Shown here: positions 1-10,990 of the stretch, one piece after another | How the letters are laid out: every line of letters starts with the position of its first letter | How positions within the stretch are numbered: the stretch's first letter is position 1 | Origin: Nymphaea colorata | Lineage: Eukaryota; Streptophyta; Magnoliopsida; Nymphaeales; Nymphaeaceae | Length of the DNA: 64,000 nucleotides | Direction: 5' to 3' | Assembly (NCBI RefSeq): GCF_008831285.2 | Contig: NC_045144.1 | Location: 124,001-188,000, forward strand | Notes under the pieces: model-generated | Databases searched by the model: none | The model's input: the letters and a program-made list of their open reading frames with translations, nothing else | What the model was told of the DNA's origin: nothing | Position numbers and translations under genes: made by a program

Positions 1-1511
1 AACAACTTCTTAATCAACTGGAATGGGAGATGTCCAAGGCGCTCGTGCCATCTCATAATGCTAGACCTGTCCTCCACGCCCGTCAATTGTCTGTTAGTGG
101 CTGAGATGAGAGCACAAGCAACCTGAACGGGCAGTCTGTAGAGGCCATCAATAACCGAACCAATCCTAATCTTCTTCCCCATCACCAAGTCCTGCAGGGT
201 ACAATGATCAACAGAGAAAATTAGATTACAATTGAGTTCTTTGGTTATACTACTGACAGATAAAAAATTCACAGGAATATTAGGAACATGAAGAGCATTA
301 TGCAGAATATATTTATTTAGTAAGGACAAACTCTCTTTTCCAGCCACAGAGATCGAGGACCCATCTGCCATAGAGACTCGTTGTTGCCCTGAAGACAATT
401 TGTACTCTTGAAACATCTTAAGGTTCTCTGTCATATGATGAGTAGCTCCACTGTCCACAACCCAATCACCAAGTAAGGAATTACCTTGAACACTTGTGGC
501 AACGAGAGTTTGGGCTAACTGAGCTCCCTCAGACGTGGAGGCTTCCTCCTTAGTAGTAGATAATCGGCTGATGTAAGCTTGTAATTCCTTGAGTTGATGA
601 GAGGAAAGCTTCGGTTTGTCAACACTGGGAGAGCTAGTATCGGGCACAGGAGGACCCCGCCTACCAGAAGAAGGGCGACCAAGGGTGAGCCTCTTCTCAG
701 GTTGAAGATCCCAACAAAAATCAACAGAGTGCCCCAACTTGTTACAATGACTGCACCGCCGGATAGTATGCTGCCCAGTCCCTGGAGCACGGCTAACAAA
801 AGTAGAGGGTGAACTACCATGACTAGAGTCCGTATGCATCACTTGATGGCATTGTTCCTCAGATTCCACCCGGGCATACACCTCCTCAATCCCAGGGGTC
901 TCATCACAATTGAGAATTTGACTCCTAATGGATTCAAACTCATCACGCAGATCTCCCAGAAAAATAAAAGTGCAGTCCATCCATTCTTTCTGCCAGTACA
1001 GTTCATGATCAGAACCACAATTCCAGTCATCATTCACATGATAATCTAGTTCCTCCCATTTACCCTTCAGGGCTGCATAGAAGGATGCCACAGACAAGTC
1101 ACCCTGTTTAAGAGAATAGATGTTGCGTTTAATCTGGTATGTACGCAGGACTCTCTTTTTACGGCCATACATCCTCGCAAGCACAGTCCACATGTCATAT
1201 GAGGTCAACTTTCGCAAAATAAGGGGCTGAATATTAGCAGAAATAGAACTAATAATCCAAACCTTAACTTGACTATCTTCCAACACCCAAGTCGCCCATC
1301 CAGGATCAGTTTTACTAGGCGCAGGTTTCTCCCCAGTGATATAGGGCAGACGACCGCGACAAGTGATCCCAATTTCAAGCACAGCAGACCAAGAGAGATA
1401 ATTGTCTTTGTTCAGCCGAATAGAGGTGACTTGACCAGGCAAGTTTTCGCTCTTGGTATTGCTGCCCGTGTCAAAGGTAACATTGGTCTTGGAGGGCATC
1501 TCTTCAGCCAT
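1..1511 (-). CDS. copia gag-protease-integrase polyprotein, partial, open to the window edge
   Basis: I translated the minus strand from ATG at 1511 to base 1 and found no stop over about 503 codons. The N-terminus begins MAEEMPSKTNV, followed by a copia gag domain (LNKDNYLSWSA; near 1410-1370). A CCHC zinc knuckle CSHCNKLGHSVDFC lies near 745-705. The aspartic protease motif VVDSGATHHMT is near 450-420, followed by the linker ending LLSV/FLSVSSITKEL. The frame ends in the HHCC integrase region (MRWHERLGHL). The start follows from matching the second C1 copy and from a GC-rich leader without conserved coding upstream. Compared with the copy at 59 kb it retains about six residues in gag (around SYDMW) that the other lacks, and it has neither the frameshift nor the stop seen after protease there. 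Whether pol is intact cannot be seen here. Confidence 0.9.
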   Translation of the reverse strand, partial: MAEEMPSKTNVTFDTGSNTKSENLPGQVTSIRLNKDNYLSWSAVLEIGITCRGRLPYITGEKPAPSKTDPGWATWVLEDSQVKVWIISSISANIQPLILRKLTSYDMWTVLARMYGRKKRVLRTYQIKRNIYSLKQGDLSVASFYAALKGKWEELDYHVNDDWNCGSDHELYWQKEWMDCTFIFLGDLRDEFESIRSQILNCDETPGIEEVYARVESEEQCHQVMHTDSSHGSSPSTFVSRAPGTGQHTIRRCSHCNKLGHSVDFCWDLQPEKRLTLGRPSSGRRGPPVPDTSSPSVDKPKLSSHQLKELQAYISRLSTTKEEASTSEGAQLAQTLVATSVQGNSLLGDWVVDSGATHHMTENLKMFQEYKLSSGQQRVSMADGSSISVAGKESLSLLNKYILHNALHVPNIPVNFLSVSSITKELNCNLIFSVDHCTLQDLVMGKKIRIGSVIDGLYRLPVQVACALISATNRQLTGVEDRSSIMRWHERLGHLPFQLIKKL

Positions 1512-1554
1512 AACAACCACAACAGAAATCCAACAGTCAGAGTATACCAAAAAA

Positions 1555-1775
1555 AGCAAAGGGCGACGGCGGAAGAAAGGCCAGGCGATGGCGGAAGAAA
1601 CGCCAGGCGACAGCGGGAAAAGACCAGGCGGCAGCGGCGGGAAAAACCAGGCGACGGCGGCGGCAGTGGGAGCAAACCAGGCGACGGTGGGAAAAAAAGG
1701 GGCCCAGGCGGCAGCCCACACCAGGCGACGGCGGGCGGCAATGCGTCGGCGGGCTGCGTCGGCGGCGGAACAAGG
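1555..1775 (-). repeat. GC-rich degenerate tandem repeat in the copia leader
   Basis: Between primer-binding site and gag, the leader is built of short degenerate units around CCAGGCGACGGCGG, many times repeated. Several frames are open across it, giving low-complexity P/S/G/R-rich peptides that I regard as artefacts. The matching leader at 58990-59200 has fewer, altered units. Confidence 0.75.
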
Positions 1776-1844
1776 GTTCAGACTTAGGGTTCCAAGAAAA
1801 ACCCTAAATCACAAACGAACAAAGAAGCCAAACAGCACGATTTT

Positions 1845-1857
1845 GACTCTGATACCA
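1845..1857 (-). other. primer-binding site, initiator tRNA-Met type
   Basis: Read on the minus strand, TGGTATCAGAGTC directly follows the LTR end. It matches the usual plant copia primer site TGGTATCAGAGC except near its end. It fixes the inner edge and orientation of the LTR. Confidence 0.85.
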
Positions 1858-2143
1858 TGTAGAAACACGCAGTAGAAAGGGGAGAAGAAAAGTCAACACA
1901 GGAAATACGTGGAAAACCTCGGAACGAGGTGAAAAACCACGGAGAAGCTCTAGCCTAGGGGCAAAACCGCAACCCTAGGAGAGAGAAAACTTTATTCATT
2001 TAATCAACAATTACAATAAGTAATAGAATTAAAAGAGAGAGGAAGAGGGACCCGCCTAGGGAACCATGCCCATCCTCGGTTCCCATGCCCATGGCTACCG
2101 GATCCATATCCGGACCCGGTTCCCTATACATTGTATTCTAACA
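1858..2143 (-). repeat. 5' LTR of copia C1, left copy (286 bp)
   Basis: On the minus strand it starts TGTTAGAATACAATGTATAG and ends GTGTTTCTACA, i.e. canonical TG...CA. Length and sequence match both LTRs of the element at 58629-63672. Confidence 0.93.
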
Positions 2144-2517
2144 CACATTATATATCTATACAATATACATGCACAAATAATATGTATAACATATATGTAT
2201 ACATATAACGTTATATGTATATATCTTATGTCTACATAGCATAACATATACATATATATGGTATAATGTAGAATACAAGTTATAGACTATACATACGTAT
2301 ATTTATGTTATATGTTATAGGTGTATAATGTTATATATAATGTGTGTGTGTGTATATATATATATATAGATATATTTATTATTTAAATAGTACATACATG
2401 AATACACCTACATAGTAAAACATATATAGCATATGTACACATGCATATGTAAATTGTGTATATTATGCATAATGATATACGTATATATGTAATATAGTAT
2501 ATACATGTATATGTAAC

Positions 2518-2573
<56 letters not shown>

Positions 2574-2830
2574 GTGTTTAACGTATATATGTATACATAT
2601 TCTATATAGTAGACATATACATGGCACTTATATATGTACATATAATATGTATACGTATAATATATTTTACATTACACATATATGTATATGTATACATATA
2701 CATACGTATAAGTAACAACTAACGTGTACAAACGTATACATATGTATTCATAAAATATGTGTATACGTGTAGATAACATAATAAATAATACGTACGCATA
2801 TGTATATATAAAATTTTTAGTTAAACATAT
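2144..2830. repeat. AT-rich block at the head of segment A
   Basis: Almost only short permutations of ATATGTATAC-like words, with (TG)n runs at about 2340-2355 and 2537-2569. The same block, nearly base for base, lies at 29190-30003, and related parts at 58126-58628 and 63673-64000. It is not a simple tandem array but a duplicated low-complexity tract. Each copy heads a new segment of the array. No coding potential: the ORFs here are translations of (TG)n and (TA)n. Confidence 0.85.
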
Positions 2831-3232
2831 ACCAAGGTATCACAATAGGTCTCTCGGAAGAGCCAAACATGTAATTGTCAAAGCATGTTTGGCATCTAAT
2901 TCTGTTCTCATTGCTTGATATCGGTGACTGTTTTTCATTTGTTCTCATTAATATTTGATCAACAGAATTCTTTGTCAAAATTATATATCATTTATGGGAG
3001 CACGTTTTTGTCCAATGGAAAGCCTTAGTTAGAGCATCAAATGTACTTGGGATCAGATTCAACTTTGATAGATTGGTTATCAGATTTTGTTTAGCTTCAG
3101 GTATCTTTATTTAAATCACTGTCCGTTTGGATTTGAAAAGTGTATGTTTTTTTTATCACTCCTTATCTGATCCCGCATGTTACCTGTCAACTTTTGTCAC
3201 TGCCCGTAAGAGAATTGTTGAAGTTCATTTTC
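2831..3232. other. non-coding DNA upstream of VAL remnant, segment A
   Basis: Collinear with 30004-30385 in segment B apart from small gaps. No supported coding sequence. At about 3232 the two copies part: B continues directly into the VAL 5' region, while A carries 2.2 kb of extra DNA holding a copy of repeat X. Confidence 0.7.
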
Positions 3233-5429
3233 TTACCTAGTCAATCCATTTGGTTTTGCAAGCACCCTTTTCTTTAGAGAGAGACGAGTTTCTACCTCCA
3301 CTGAGATATTTCATTTGATGTCAAGATCATTTCTAAAAAATAACTTTTCCATCTCGCTTAAAAACATTTTAAAAGCGTTTTTTCACACAATGATATGCCT
3401 TCATTTTATTTTTAGTACCTCCTAAAGTACTAGGAGAAAATTTCAAACTTTTGTACTCAATCAATGGAAGAGGAAAAATCGAAAAATCTTGAGTATGAAC
3501 AATGAGGAAAAAGTCCTATGAAGCTGAGAAAGTCAAGAATACGAGATGCTATTGACTCTGCTAATTAAGCATCTGCAAGGATTTAGCAAGAAAATACTCT
3601 AAGAGAGAAGCCATAATGCTCTGTAAAATCTTGACAGGTAGCAAAATGAGAGTTGAGAGATGGGCTCGGGGCTTGTGTAGTTGTTCCTCTAGGTCGGTAA
3701 TCGAGAGTACCGGGTAGGCATATAGGTGATTTATGTCTATGCCGCGAAGATTACGACTTATGAACTTTTGGATCGTTGAAAGCCCGTAAGGTGAAGCGGG
3801 TTGGATACGTGACAAAACTACATATAACCACCAAAGTGGTGGAGCTTCGTAGTAGCCTTTGGGGTGGTGAGGTATTCCCTCAAAGGTGAAGGTCGGCCTG
3901 AAAAATGAAATCAAAAGGCAAAAAGCCAAATGCAAAAGAACGAACGAAACAAAGAAAAAAAAACAAAAGGTATCTGTCAAGGAATGAAAGGCATAATGGC
4001 TGAACTTGTAGAAATTGGATGCGACAGTCTTTTGCAAATGTGTAATTTTGGAGTCAATTCTACTCCTCTTTTTGATTTCCTGAGATGTTGAGGACCAATC
4101 CTTTATGTTCATATTTTGGAAATTGAGAGAGATTCCTTCTAGAGATTCAACAACAATTATGTGAAATGGATCTTGATGCTTGTATAGTACTGTGAGTAAA
4201 TGAAAGACATATTATTTGCACAACACGAGCACTCAATCTTATGAGTTGATGGATGATTTATGAACTATTTCAAACTAAAAGCTTGACATCTCTTGTTATA
4301 TTTCTTGGTTTTCTGAGTGTAGGAGAAACTAACCCAATCCTTTTTGGTCTTGTAATATATTGCCCCTTTCATTACCAAGCTACTAGTACATTAATTGAAT
4401 ACACAAAACCTCTCATATACCCAAGTTGAGTGTCATGCCCCATCATCTCCTCTATCTTAAGAGAGACATGCCTTTCAGGATAGAAGATTAAACCAGAGCC
4501 GTCATTCCATCTTAATTGTCTTAGTTGTTTGGTTTTCATTTCATTGCCTTCACTTGTGTTGTGGACCAACTATCCCTCAGCATCCCATTGGTCAAATAGA
4601 CTTGAAAAAGTCAGTCCGTGACAACTTGATTCTTTTGATAAGTATAATCTGATCAAATTCATGGGTATGTTGGTTGTGTCACATTATGATATAGTCTTTG
4701 AATTACATATCATACATCGCTTAGGTTTGTAGGTTGCTTGACGGAATATCTATGAGAACCACTTTGCATCTCACATCTAACTTGGTTACGATACAATCAT
4801 GTGTTTGCTAACTTGGGAGCCTACATTTTAAAAATATGCCAAGCTATTTTGTTCACATCCAACTCAGTTACGATACAATCATGTGTTGCTAACATGGAAG
4901 CCTCCATGCCAAGCTTTGTCTCTAGAGTGCTAGAAAAGTTTTGTTTTCTCAGAATGGAGTTGTTCCAGCAAGAGAAGAAATTCGTAAAGACAACCTCCTA
5001 CCTTTTGAAGTCCCCAAAAGCTTCCGTTTCAGAATAAAATCTAATGAAAATTTGGTTCTATTGTATGAGAATGGTCCTACTCGGACTGATGCTTGAACAT
5101 ATGACAACAAGGGGAAAAATATATATTTCTATTGTACTAGTATCTATTGGCAGATGTGATGCCAAGGTGTAACAGGAATCAATGACAGCGATGAGGGAGA
5201 TGACGACACTGAAGGAGCAAAGGCCAGCCAATGCACTGGCAGCCGCAGCAGCGGCGGTGGCAGACGCAGGAGGAGGAGGAAGAGACATACATGAGTTAGA
5301 CTCTTGAAGAGACATACACGAATTAGACTCTTGAAACCATCTGCTTCTCCCCTCTTTTCTCGCTTGCTGGAAGATTGATCAAGAAGTTTGCGGTTTTCTT
5401 TTTTCTAGCCTTGGCGTTGTTGCGTGTTT
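3233..5429. repeat. 2.2-kb block with repeat X copy 1, present in A and absent from B
   Basis: Segment B lacks this block: its sequence passes from the equivalent of 3232 straight to the equivalent of 5429 (GTTCGCCCTACAAATA). About 3260-4570 is a diverged copy of repeat X (other copies at 9560-10990, 34561-36050, and 40400-41188 plus 51949-52680). The remainder, 4570-5430, has no counterpart I could find in the window. A small Ala-rich ORF on the minus strand near 5058-5315 is the translation of a GCN-rich stretch and I do not support it. Confidence 0.75.
3561..4112 (-). other. minus-strand ORF in repeat X copy 1, unknown
   Basis: A 183-codon frame with a hydrophobic stretch (about residues 48-72) followed by a compositionally normal region containing FRPTFTFEGIPHH, GYYEAPPLWWL and a C-terminal part with EEQLHKPRAHLSTLILLP. 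I do not recognise the family. The same peptide is legible in three further copies (9879-10586, 35009-35416, 40431-40901) with substitutions and one frame switch near the C-terminus (copy 2). This could be relic coding sequence of an unknown transposon or gene, or a chance antisense frame preserved by recent duplication. Confidence 0.4.
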
Positions 5430-5500
5430 TAGTTCGCCCTACAAATACACTTCGCGGGCTCAGAGTTTGTTCTGGTTATTGTTGTTTCCGGTTGGAGGAG

Positions 5501-6724
5501 ATGGCCGCGCCCTCCTCTTTCTCGAAGATCTGCTTCAACCCGAAGTGTGGCGCCTCGTCATCGGGGAGGTGGTGGAAAGGATGGAGATTAAGGTCCGTCA
5601 ACCAAAGTGTATTTGAAAGGGAAGCAGGTGGTAACTTCAAGCTCCCTACACAGAACAAGATTGACATTGGGAATTCAGAAATTAATGCGCGGAGTCCTTT
5701 AGGTGCATTGGTTCAAGATAATATAGGAGGCTTGCTGGATACCAAGCATGTGAAAGGAAGAAAGATCCATGAAACTGAAAGCAACATGATCATAAGTTCA
5801 AGAAGTCACTTGATGGTCAAAAACATGAATCGTCTGGTTCATGCCAAAATGTAACACAACGGTCTGCTTCTCTGAAGGACAATGAAGCAAGGTATTCAAG
5901 CAAGCAAGCCTTCTGGATCTCATGCACTTCTATGTTGCAACAGGAAAATCCTTCCAGCTTTCATACTGGACTGGACTTTTCTAAAGAGGCAAAAAATCAG
6001 GCCACCATGGCAAGGCATCGCACCGAAGGACGGGCAAGAAATCAGTCTATCCTTTCTTGATATTGGCCAAGGATCAGCAGCAATCAGGAGCTTCAGAAAA
6101 TATCAGGAGAGTATCCACCTCTACGTAGTTTGAGAATTGTACCATAAAGCATATTTGCTTGGCGTGATTGATTCACTCCAAAATTTGCACTTGATTTGTT
6201 GATATTATAGTGAATCCAAGTCCTCCATGTGATCCTTGACCTTCCGTAAGCTCAAATTCTATTATCACCCCTTTATTTGAGAAAACATTGAGTGCTAGTG
6301 ATGCAGGTCGGATAGGGCGCCTGGTGCTGCCAAAAAAGTACCAAAAAAGTGTGTAGAGGTATGTTACTGAAATTTTTATTGTCTTTTGTGAAACTAAGAC
6401 CATGTTAGACTTTTTCGTCCTCTTGTCTTGCCATATACTGGAGTGGCTAACTTGTTTAGAGCTGCTTTCTTCCTCGGACTTCCTTCAATTAAATTTGGTT
6501 TTTGGTACACTCTTATGCTTGATTCTTATGCAATTCTTAATCTTGAACAGACATACTTCCCGGCAATTTCTCATCCTGATGGACTGCCTCTTAGGATTCG
6601 GCATGCAAATGGAAATGATTGGGTATTTCAATTTCTATTTTTGCCAAATAATAACAGTAGGATGTATGTGTTGGAAGGTGTAACATCATCATTCAGTCAA
6701 CGCAACTGCAAGCTGGTGACATAG
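5501..6724 (+). pseudogene. VAL/HSI2-type B3-domain transcription repressor remnant, segment A
   Basis: VAL proteins bind RY (Sph) elements through a B3 domain and recruit Polycomb factors to silence seed genes. The N-terminal exon (5501-5592) encodes KICFNPKCGASSSGRWWKGW, the typical VAL start, with a possible GT donor after it, although the frame stays open to 5854. At 6040-6110 comes YWPRI..NQELQKISGEY, the segment just before B3, here preceded by an in-frame TGA. B3 part 1 (about 6252-6358) reads [18 protein letters not shown], then an 11-bp tandem duplication (6330-6351) breaks the frame. An intron with GTATGT donor (6359) and CAG acceptor (6550) follows. B3 part 2 (6551-6724) reads [16 protein letters not shown] and [13 protein letters not shown], then shifts frame and stops. 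Retained introns exclude a processed copy. The C-terminal half (CW zinc finger, EAR motif) is absent. Confidence 0.85.
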
Positions 6725-8280
6725 ATAATGTGTGCAGCCTGGTCATTTCTTCTTGCTTGTGCACACAATGCTTGGCATGCAAATAACTAAGAAGCCTCTC
6801 AATCATCCTTGTGCGTCTCATTAAATTTACACTTTCCAAAGTTGAGTTACCTTTTTTTGCATATAAATCAGCAAATGATTGTGATTTATGTTCAAGTCTT
6901 CCAAACTTCACGGATTGACAAAGCTTTCTACCAGACATAGCACTATTGTTTTTGAGTATTATCCCATTTAATGTAAGGCAACTGGTGTTATGTTATTAGA
7001 GGTCATAATATAGTATTATGATCAGAATAGGTTCATAGCCCTATAACCATGTTATTACTTTTTAATATATGTTTACCCTTGGTGAAGTATGGTACCTTCA
7101 TCATATTACGGCAAGACTTGTTATATGCTATAACCAGTATAGTATAATGTATAAGTTACTATTCATATTACTATATAAAGATGTATACATATAATGGTCA
7201 TAAGGACCCTAATGTATATAACCAATAGGATGATAAGCCATGTTATTTGGTCGTAACTGTATAGGGGTTATGGCCATATATATACTTATATATGGTGGGC
7301 TGTATAAGTAAATGTACGCTATTTAGTACATGGTTATATAATATGTTTGTGCATGTACCATATCTATAACATCATATACCTATGTTACCAATCCCGTAAG
7401 TATGTACCCTATTGGCCCAGTTTTACCATATTAGATAACTATATACATGGTTACTATTGTGTATAGGGACCAATATAATAGTGTAATATATATACATAGT
7501 CATAAACATGGTAAATAGTGCCTGTGTAGGGGTCTAACCCAATATACTAGGAACATCTAGTCCCAATATGTTACATCTTATATTGTATAGTCTGTCATAA
7601 AGTATAACTAATCTGTTCACTATGTTATGTATATATAACTATTATAGTTGTACATATGTGTATTACATAAATATTATATATAATTGTATATAATGTATAT
7701 TTAACATCATAATTGTAGTTCTTCTCTCGTTGTGTATCATGACAAGAACCGATAAGCACCTGACCGGTTTATATCTACGTGTGAACTTGCGCATGTGAAT
7801 CTAGATTCTTTCAACAAACAATTGGTAGCAGAGCCGGTTAATGCCCTATATCATGTCTTCTTTGTTTGGAACCGTACGAAAGACCAGTAGATATCTGTCC
7901 ACCGTACAGATCAACGAGGGACGGCATCTAACCGGCAGTCTCCCCCACATAGGGGATCTCTTTTTTTGTCCCCTTAAGCTCCTTTTTTTATTGGAGACCT
8001 CATTGAGGCAGTAAATATGGTTAAACTGATGATAGAAAGATGATTCCTTGTTGTCTTCTTTCTGCTCCTCTTCCCTTTAATGATTATTAAATTGTCGCTC
8101 TTAGTCTTTAAATACTGAAACCCCACCAATTGATCACAATTTTTTTTTTAAATATAAAAAGCTATTGACCCACAGATCTCTTCTTACAGCGTTTCTCTAC
8201 TGTGACTCCGTTGTTAGGTACTGGAAAGGCTCAATCACTAGCATTTGCTCCAGTTGCAGATTTTCATATCCAAAAGGGCA

Positions 8281-8281
<1 letters not shown>
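6725..8281. other. AT-rich non-coding DNA, segment A
   Basis: 6725-7108 is collinear with 31400-31780 of segment B. From about 7108 to 7715 the sequence is AT-rich and not found in B, where an integrase fragment occupies the same slot. From 7716 homology to B resumes. I see no coding sequence. Confidence 0.6.
7733..7835 (+). other. possible LTR end plus primer-binding site relic
   Basis: TTGGTAGCAGAGCC at 7822-7835 resembles a tRNA-Met primer site (TGGTATCAGAGC) with one substitution. In segment B the homologous DNA (32725-32800) jumps directly to the equivalent of 7939 and lacks the site. This suggests a degraded LTR edge at the slot where B carries copia integrase. No LTR could be delimited. 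Confidence 0.35.

Positions 8282-8341
<60 letters not shown>
8282..8341. repeat. compound (TA)n(GA)n microsatellite
   Basis: An uninterrupted TA run followed by a GA run. The paralogous site in segment B (33155-33197) has TA only, so the GA part is specific to A. Confidence 0.95.
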
Positions 8342-8344
<3 letters not shown>

Positions 8345-9559
8345 TTGAAGGGCTGATGTGGGCAGTTCATATGTGGCTCCGTCACTGATTTGCATTCAGT
8401 TTCAATCAGTATGGATGGTTTTTCAGTCTTTGCTCCTGGATCTCATTCTAATGCATTTGTTTTGCAATATTACGATTTGTTGGATGCTCTTTTAAAAATT
8501 TTGAAATTTTAATTAGAAAGCCGTTTTTATATTTAAATGTTAACATAAATACTGTAAAATACTATTGACTTGTATGATCAAAGTATCAAAATAAAAAAGG
8601 CTGCATATTGTTAAAGTCAATGCATTATAGCAGATGTGATCATCTCGCTATCAAAATTGTTGCTGTCAGCCTGTGACCTATTGGTCACAGCAACACCTTC
8701 TAGCTATGAACTAGCGTGCTTTGGAAAAGGGTCTGCTTACAACATGGATGTTATGTGAATATCGGACTTTCCTACGTTGTCGCTTTTCTTTGTTGGCTGC
8801 TAAATACCTTCATCTGTTTAGTTATATTTGGGCCTGTCTATTGCACTACATAGCATTAATGACATTATTGGCTTTTAAATCGTATGGTTTCTTATCCTAT
8901 CCTTGACTAGTTCTAAATATTGCTTAGATCTTTCCTATAATTTTGCTTTTCTTGTATTTGCAGTTACGACTTGTGACCTAATTCTGCTGATGGCGGGTCA
9001 AATTTGTCGTGAGAAAGGGAAGGCTGAATGAGGTAGTGCATTGTTGTATTATCGGGTATGCATTTTTTTCCTTTTTTTCTTTCTTTCCTTCTTAATTGGT
9101 GGACTGCACTTGTCTAAGACAGTCCTATTGTCAAAAAATGTTTCCCCTTAATGCAGCACCAATTAATCTGTTTTCTATAAATTCTATAGAATAACATAGT
9201 GCGATTTCTTCTTTGTATTTGTATTATTCGTGCCCTGTGTGCTTGAGTGTTGTATATTCATCTTTGGTGCAAGCATTTTGTGTTTTGATCTTCTTGCATG
9301 TGATTATAGTTTTCTGAATTTTGTGGGTTTTTTACTAACTTTTAATAGTTTAATTAGGAAAAATTGTTTTTGAGAACTTTTATTTTGTTCTACTTTGTAC
9401 AGAAATTGGGGAGAATAAAAAAATACCAAAATTGTTCAAAAAATTCTGAATTTTGGTTTTCTAAAATCCTCTACTTCTGTAGAGTAAAAAAATCCTTAGT
9501 TTTATATCGGTTATTTAGAATATAATGTCTTTTTAACCCAGATTTGTGAACCTGTCAGA
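8342..9559. other. non-coding DNA shared by A, B and B2
   Basis: Collinear with 33250-34560 and, in part, 38870-40080. It contains a CAG-preceded block near 8965 (GTATTTGCAG, then a short frame ending CREKGKA in the B version) repeated in all three copies. This looks like a relic exon of a gene I cannot identify. Copy A lacks the stretch around AATTGTCATGGTAACC present in B (34096) and twice in B2. Confidence 0.5.
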
Positions 9560-10990
9560 AGTCGAAAAGTCTGCCTCTTACTCAGTCTACCCATCTTGTT
9601 TTGCATTCACCCATCTCTTTAGGGAGTAGAGTTCATGCCTCCTCGTGATATACCATTTGATGTCAAGAACATTTGTAAAGTAAAAAAATTTTTAATTTTG
9701 TTTAAAAACATTTTAAAAATGTCTTCGCTCATAATGATATGTCTTTGCTTTACTCTTAGTATCTTCTCGAGTAGGAGAAACTTTCAAGTTTTTGTTGTCA
9801 AGCAATGGAAGAGGAAAGCTGAAAAAATCCTGGATCTGAACAGTAAGGAAAACTCCTATGAAGCTGACAAAGTTAAGACTAGGAAATGCTATTGACTCTG
9901 GTGTTCAAACATTTGCAAGGATTTAACATGAATATATACTGAGAGAGAAGCCACAATGCTTTGTAAGATCTTGGCAGGTAGCAAAATGAGTGTTGAGAGA
10001 TGGGCTCGGGCCTGTGTAGTTGTTCCTCTGAGTCAGTAATCAAGAGTACCGAGTAGGCATAAAGCTGATTTATGTCTATTTCACGAAGATAATGACTTAC
10101 GAACCTTTGCGTCGTCGAAAACCCGTAAGGTGAAGCGGGTTGGACACGTGACAAAGCTACACATAACCACCAAAGCGGTGGAGCTTCGTAGTAGCCTTTG
10201 AGGTGGTGAGGTATTCCCTTGAAGGTGAAGGTCGGCCTGAAAAAAAAAATCAAAGAAAAAAAATAGGAAAAAGCTAAATGCAAAATAAAGAAAAACAAAA
10301 AAACTAAGAAAAAAAAAAAGGTGTCTGCCAAGAGATGAAAGACATGAAGGTTGAACTCGCAGGAATTGAATGTAACGATCTTTTGTGGATGTGCGAATTT
10401 GGGGTCAATATCTGCTCCCTTTTTTATTACTAAGATGTCGAGGATGATTCCTTTATGTTCACATTTTGGAAATTGAAAGATATCCCTTCTAGAGGTTCGA
10501 CGACAATGATGCGAAATGAATCCTAATCCTTGTATGGTGCTATGGATAAGTGAATGACATATTACTTGCACAACACGAGCACTCAAGCTTATGAGTTAAA
10601 GTGACAATTTTGAACTATTTCAAAGTCAAAACTTGACATCTTTTGTTATATTTCGAGGTTTTCTTGGCATAAGAGGAACTAACCAATCCCCTTTGGTCTT
10701 GAAAGGTGTTTGCCATTTCATTAACAAACTACTAGTCCATTCATGGAATAGATGGAACTCTTCAAACCTAGTCCACTTATGCTGAATGTGACAATTTGTC
10801 CATCTTTTCCTTTGTCTTAGGAGAGGCACATCATTTGGGAACCTGACCCATAATTCCATCTTAACCGAGTGTCTTCAACCCGTTGAAATGTCTTTATCCT
10901 ATTTTTCAATGACATAACCCGTTGAAGTTGCATGAATTTTGTTCTTGGCTTCATCTAATATTTGTCTTGGCTTGCAATACATGGTTTTGC
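9560..10990. repeat. repeat X copy 2 (segment A)
   Basis: Collinear with 34561-36050 in B and with the X4 copy split by the gypsy element. Landmarks are a stem of pyrimidine/purine-rich DNA near 10250-10320, the conserved GGCTCGGGCCTGTGTAGTTG word near 10000, and TAAGATGTCGAGGATGATTC near 10434. The last word contains the exact site where the gypsy element later inserted in copy 4 (AAGAT). Function unknown. Confidence 0.8.
9879..10586 (-). other. minus-strand ORF in repeat X copy 2, unknown
   Basis: At 235 codons this is the longest version of the repeat-X frame. It has an N-terminal part beginning MSARVVQVICHSLIHS, an F/L-rich hydrophobic stretch (about residues 88-115), then PTFTFKGIPHHLKGYYEAPP as in copies 1, 3 and 4. 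After EEQLHRPE the frame differs from copies 1 and 4. I do not recognise it and cannot exclude a chance antisense frame. Confidence 0.4.

Larger units (their letters stand above)
1..2143 (-). mobile_element. Ty1/copia element C1, 5' portion, cut by window edge
   Basis: This is a minus-strand copia element of which the 5' LTR, primer-binding site, leader, gag, protease and the start of integrase lie in the window. It is the same family as the complete element at 58629-63672: both LTRs are 286 bp and the protein products match over gag and protease. The outer LTR end (2143) abuts AT-rich DNA, and the next 5 bp (CACAT, 2144-2148) is the expected target duplication, whose partner lies outside the window. 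Unlike the second copy, its reading frame is intact as far as it can be followed. Confidence 0.95.

Noticed and set aside
515-1033. ORFs of 64-101 codons overlapping copia gag (and 59589-60222)
   Set aside because: Out-of-frame shadows of gag-protease; their conservation follows that of gag.
1412-1875. Several overlapping ORFs of 78-140 codons in the copia leader (also 58965-59343)
   Set aside because: They come from GC-rich tandem repeats before gag, open in many frames on both strands, and are not conserved between the two copies.
2408-2641. ORF of 77 codons with HTHTHT and YIYI repeats (also 29609-29815)
   Set aside because: Translation of (TG)n and (TA)n low-complexity DNA; repeat lengths differ between copies.
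6173-6403. Minus-strand 76-codon ORF over the VAL B3 exon
   Set aside because: Antisense of a clear plus-strand B3 coding exon.
6693-6938. Minus-strand 81-codon ORF, conserved at 31368-31613
   Set aside because: Conserved only as part of the A/B duplication; no recognised motif, and partly antisense to the B3 exon.
8165-8385. ORFs with YIYIYI and RERERE or SLSLSL runs
   Set aside because: Microsatellite translation.
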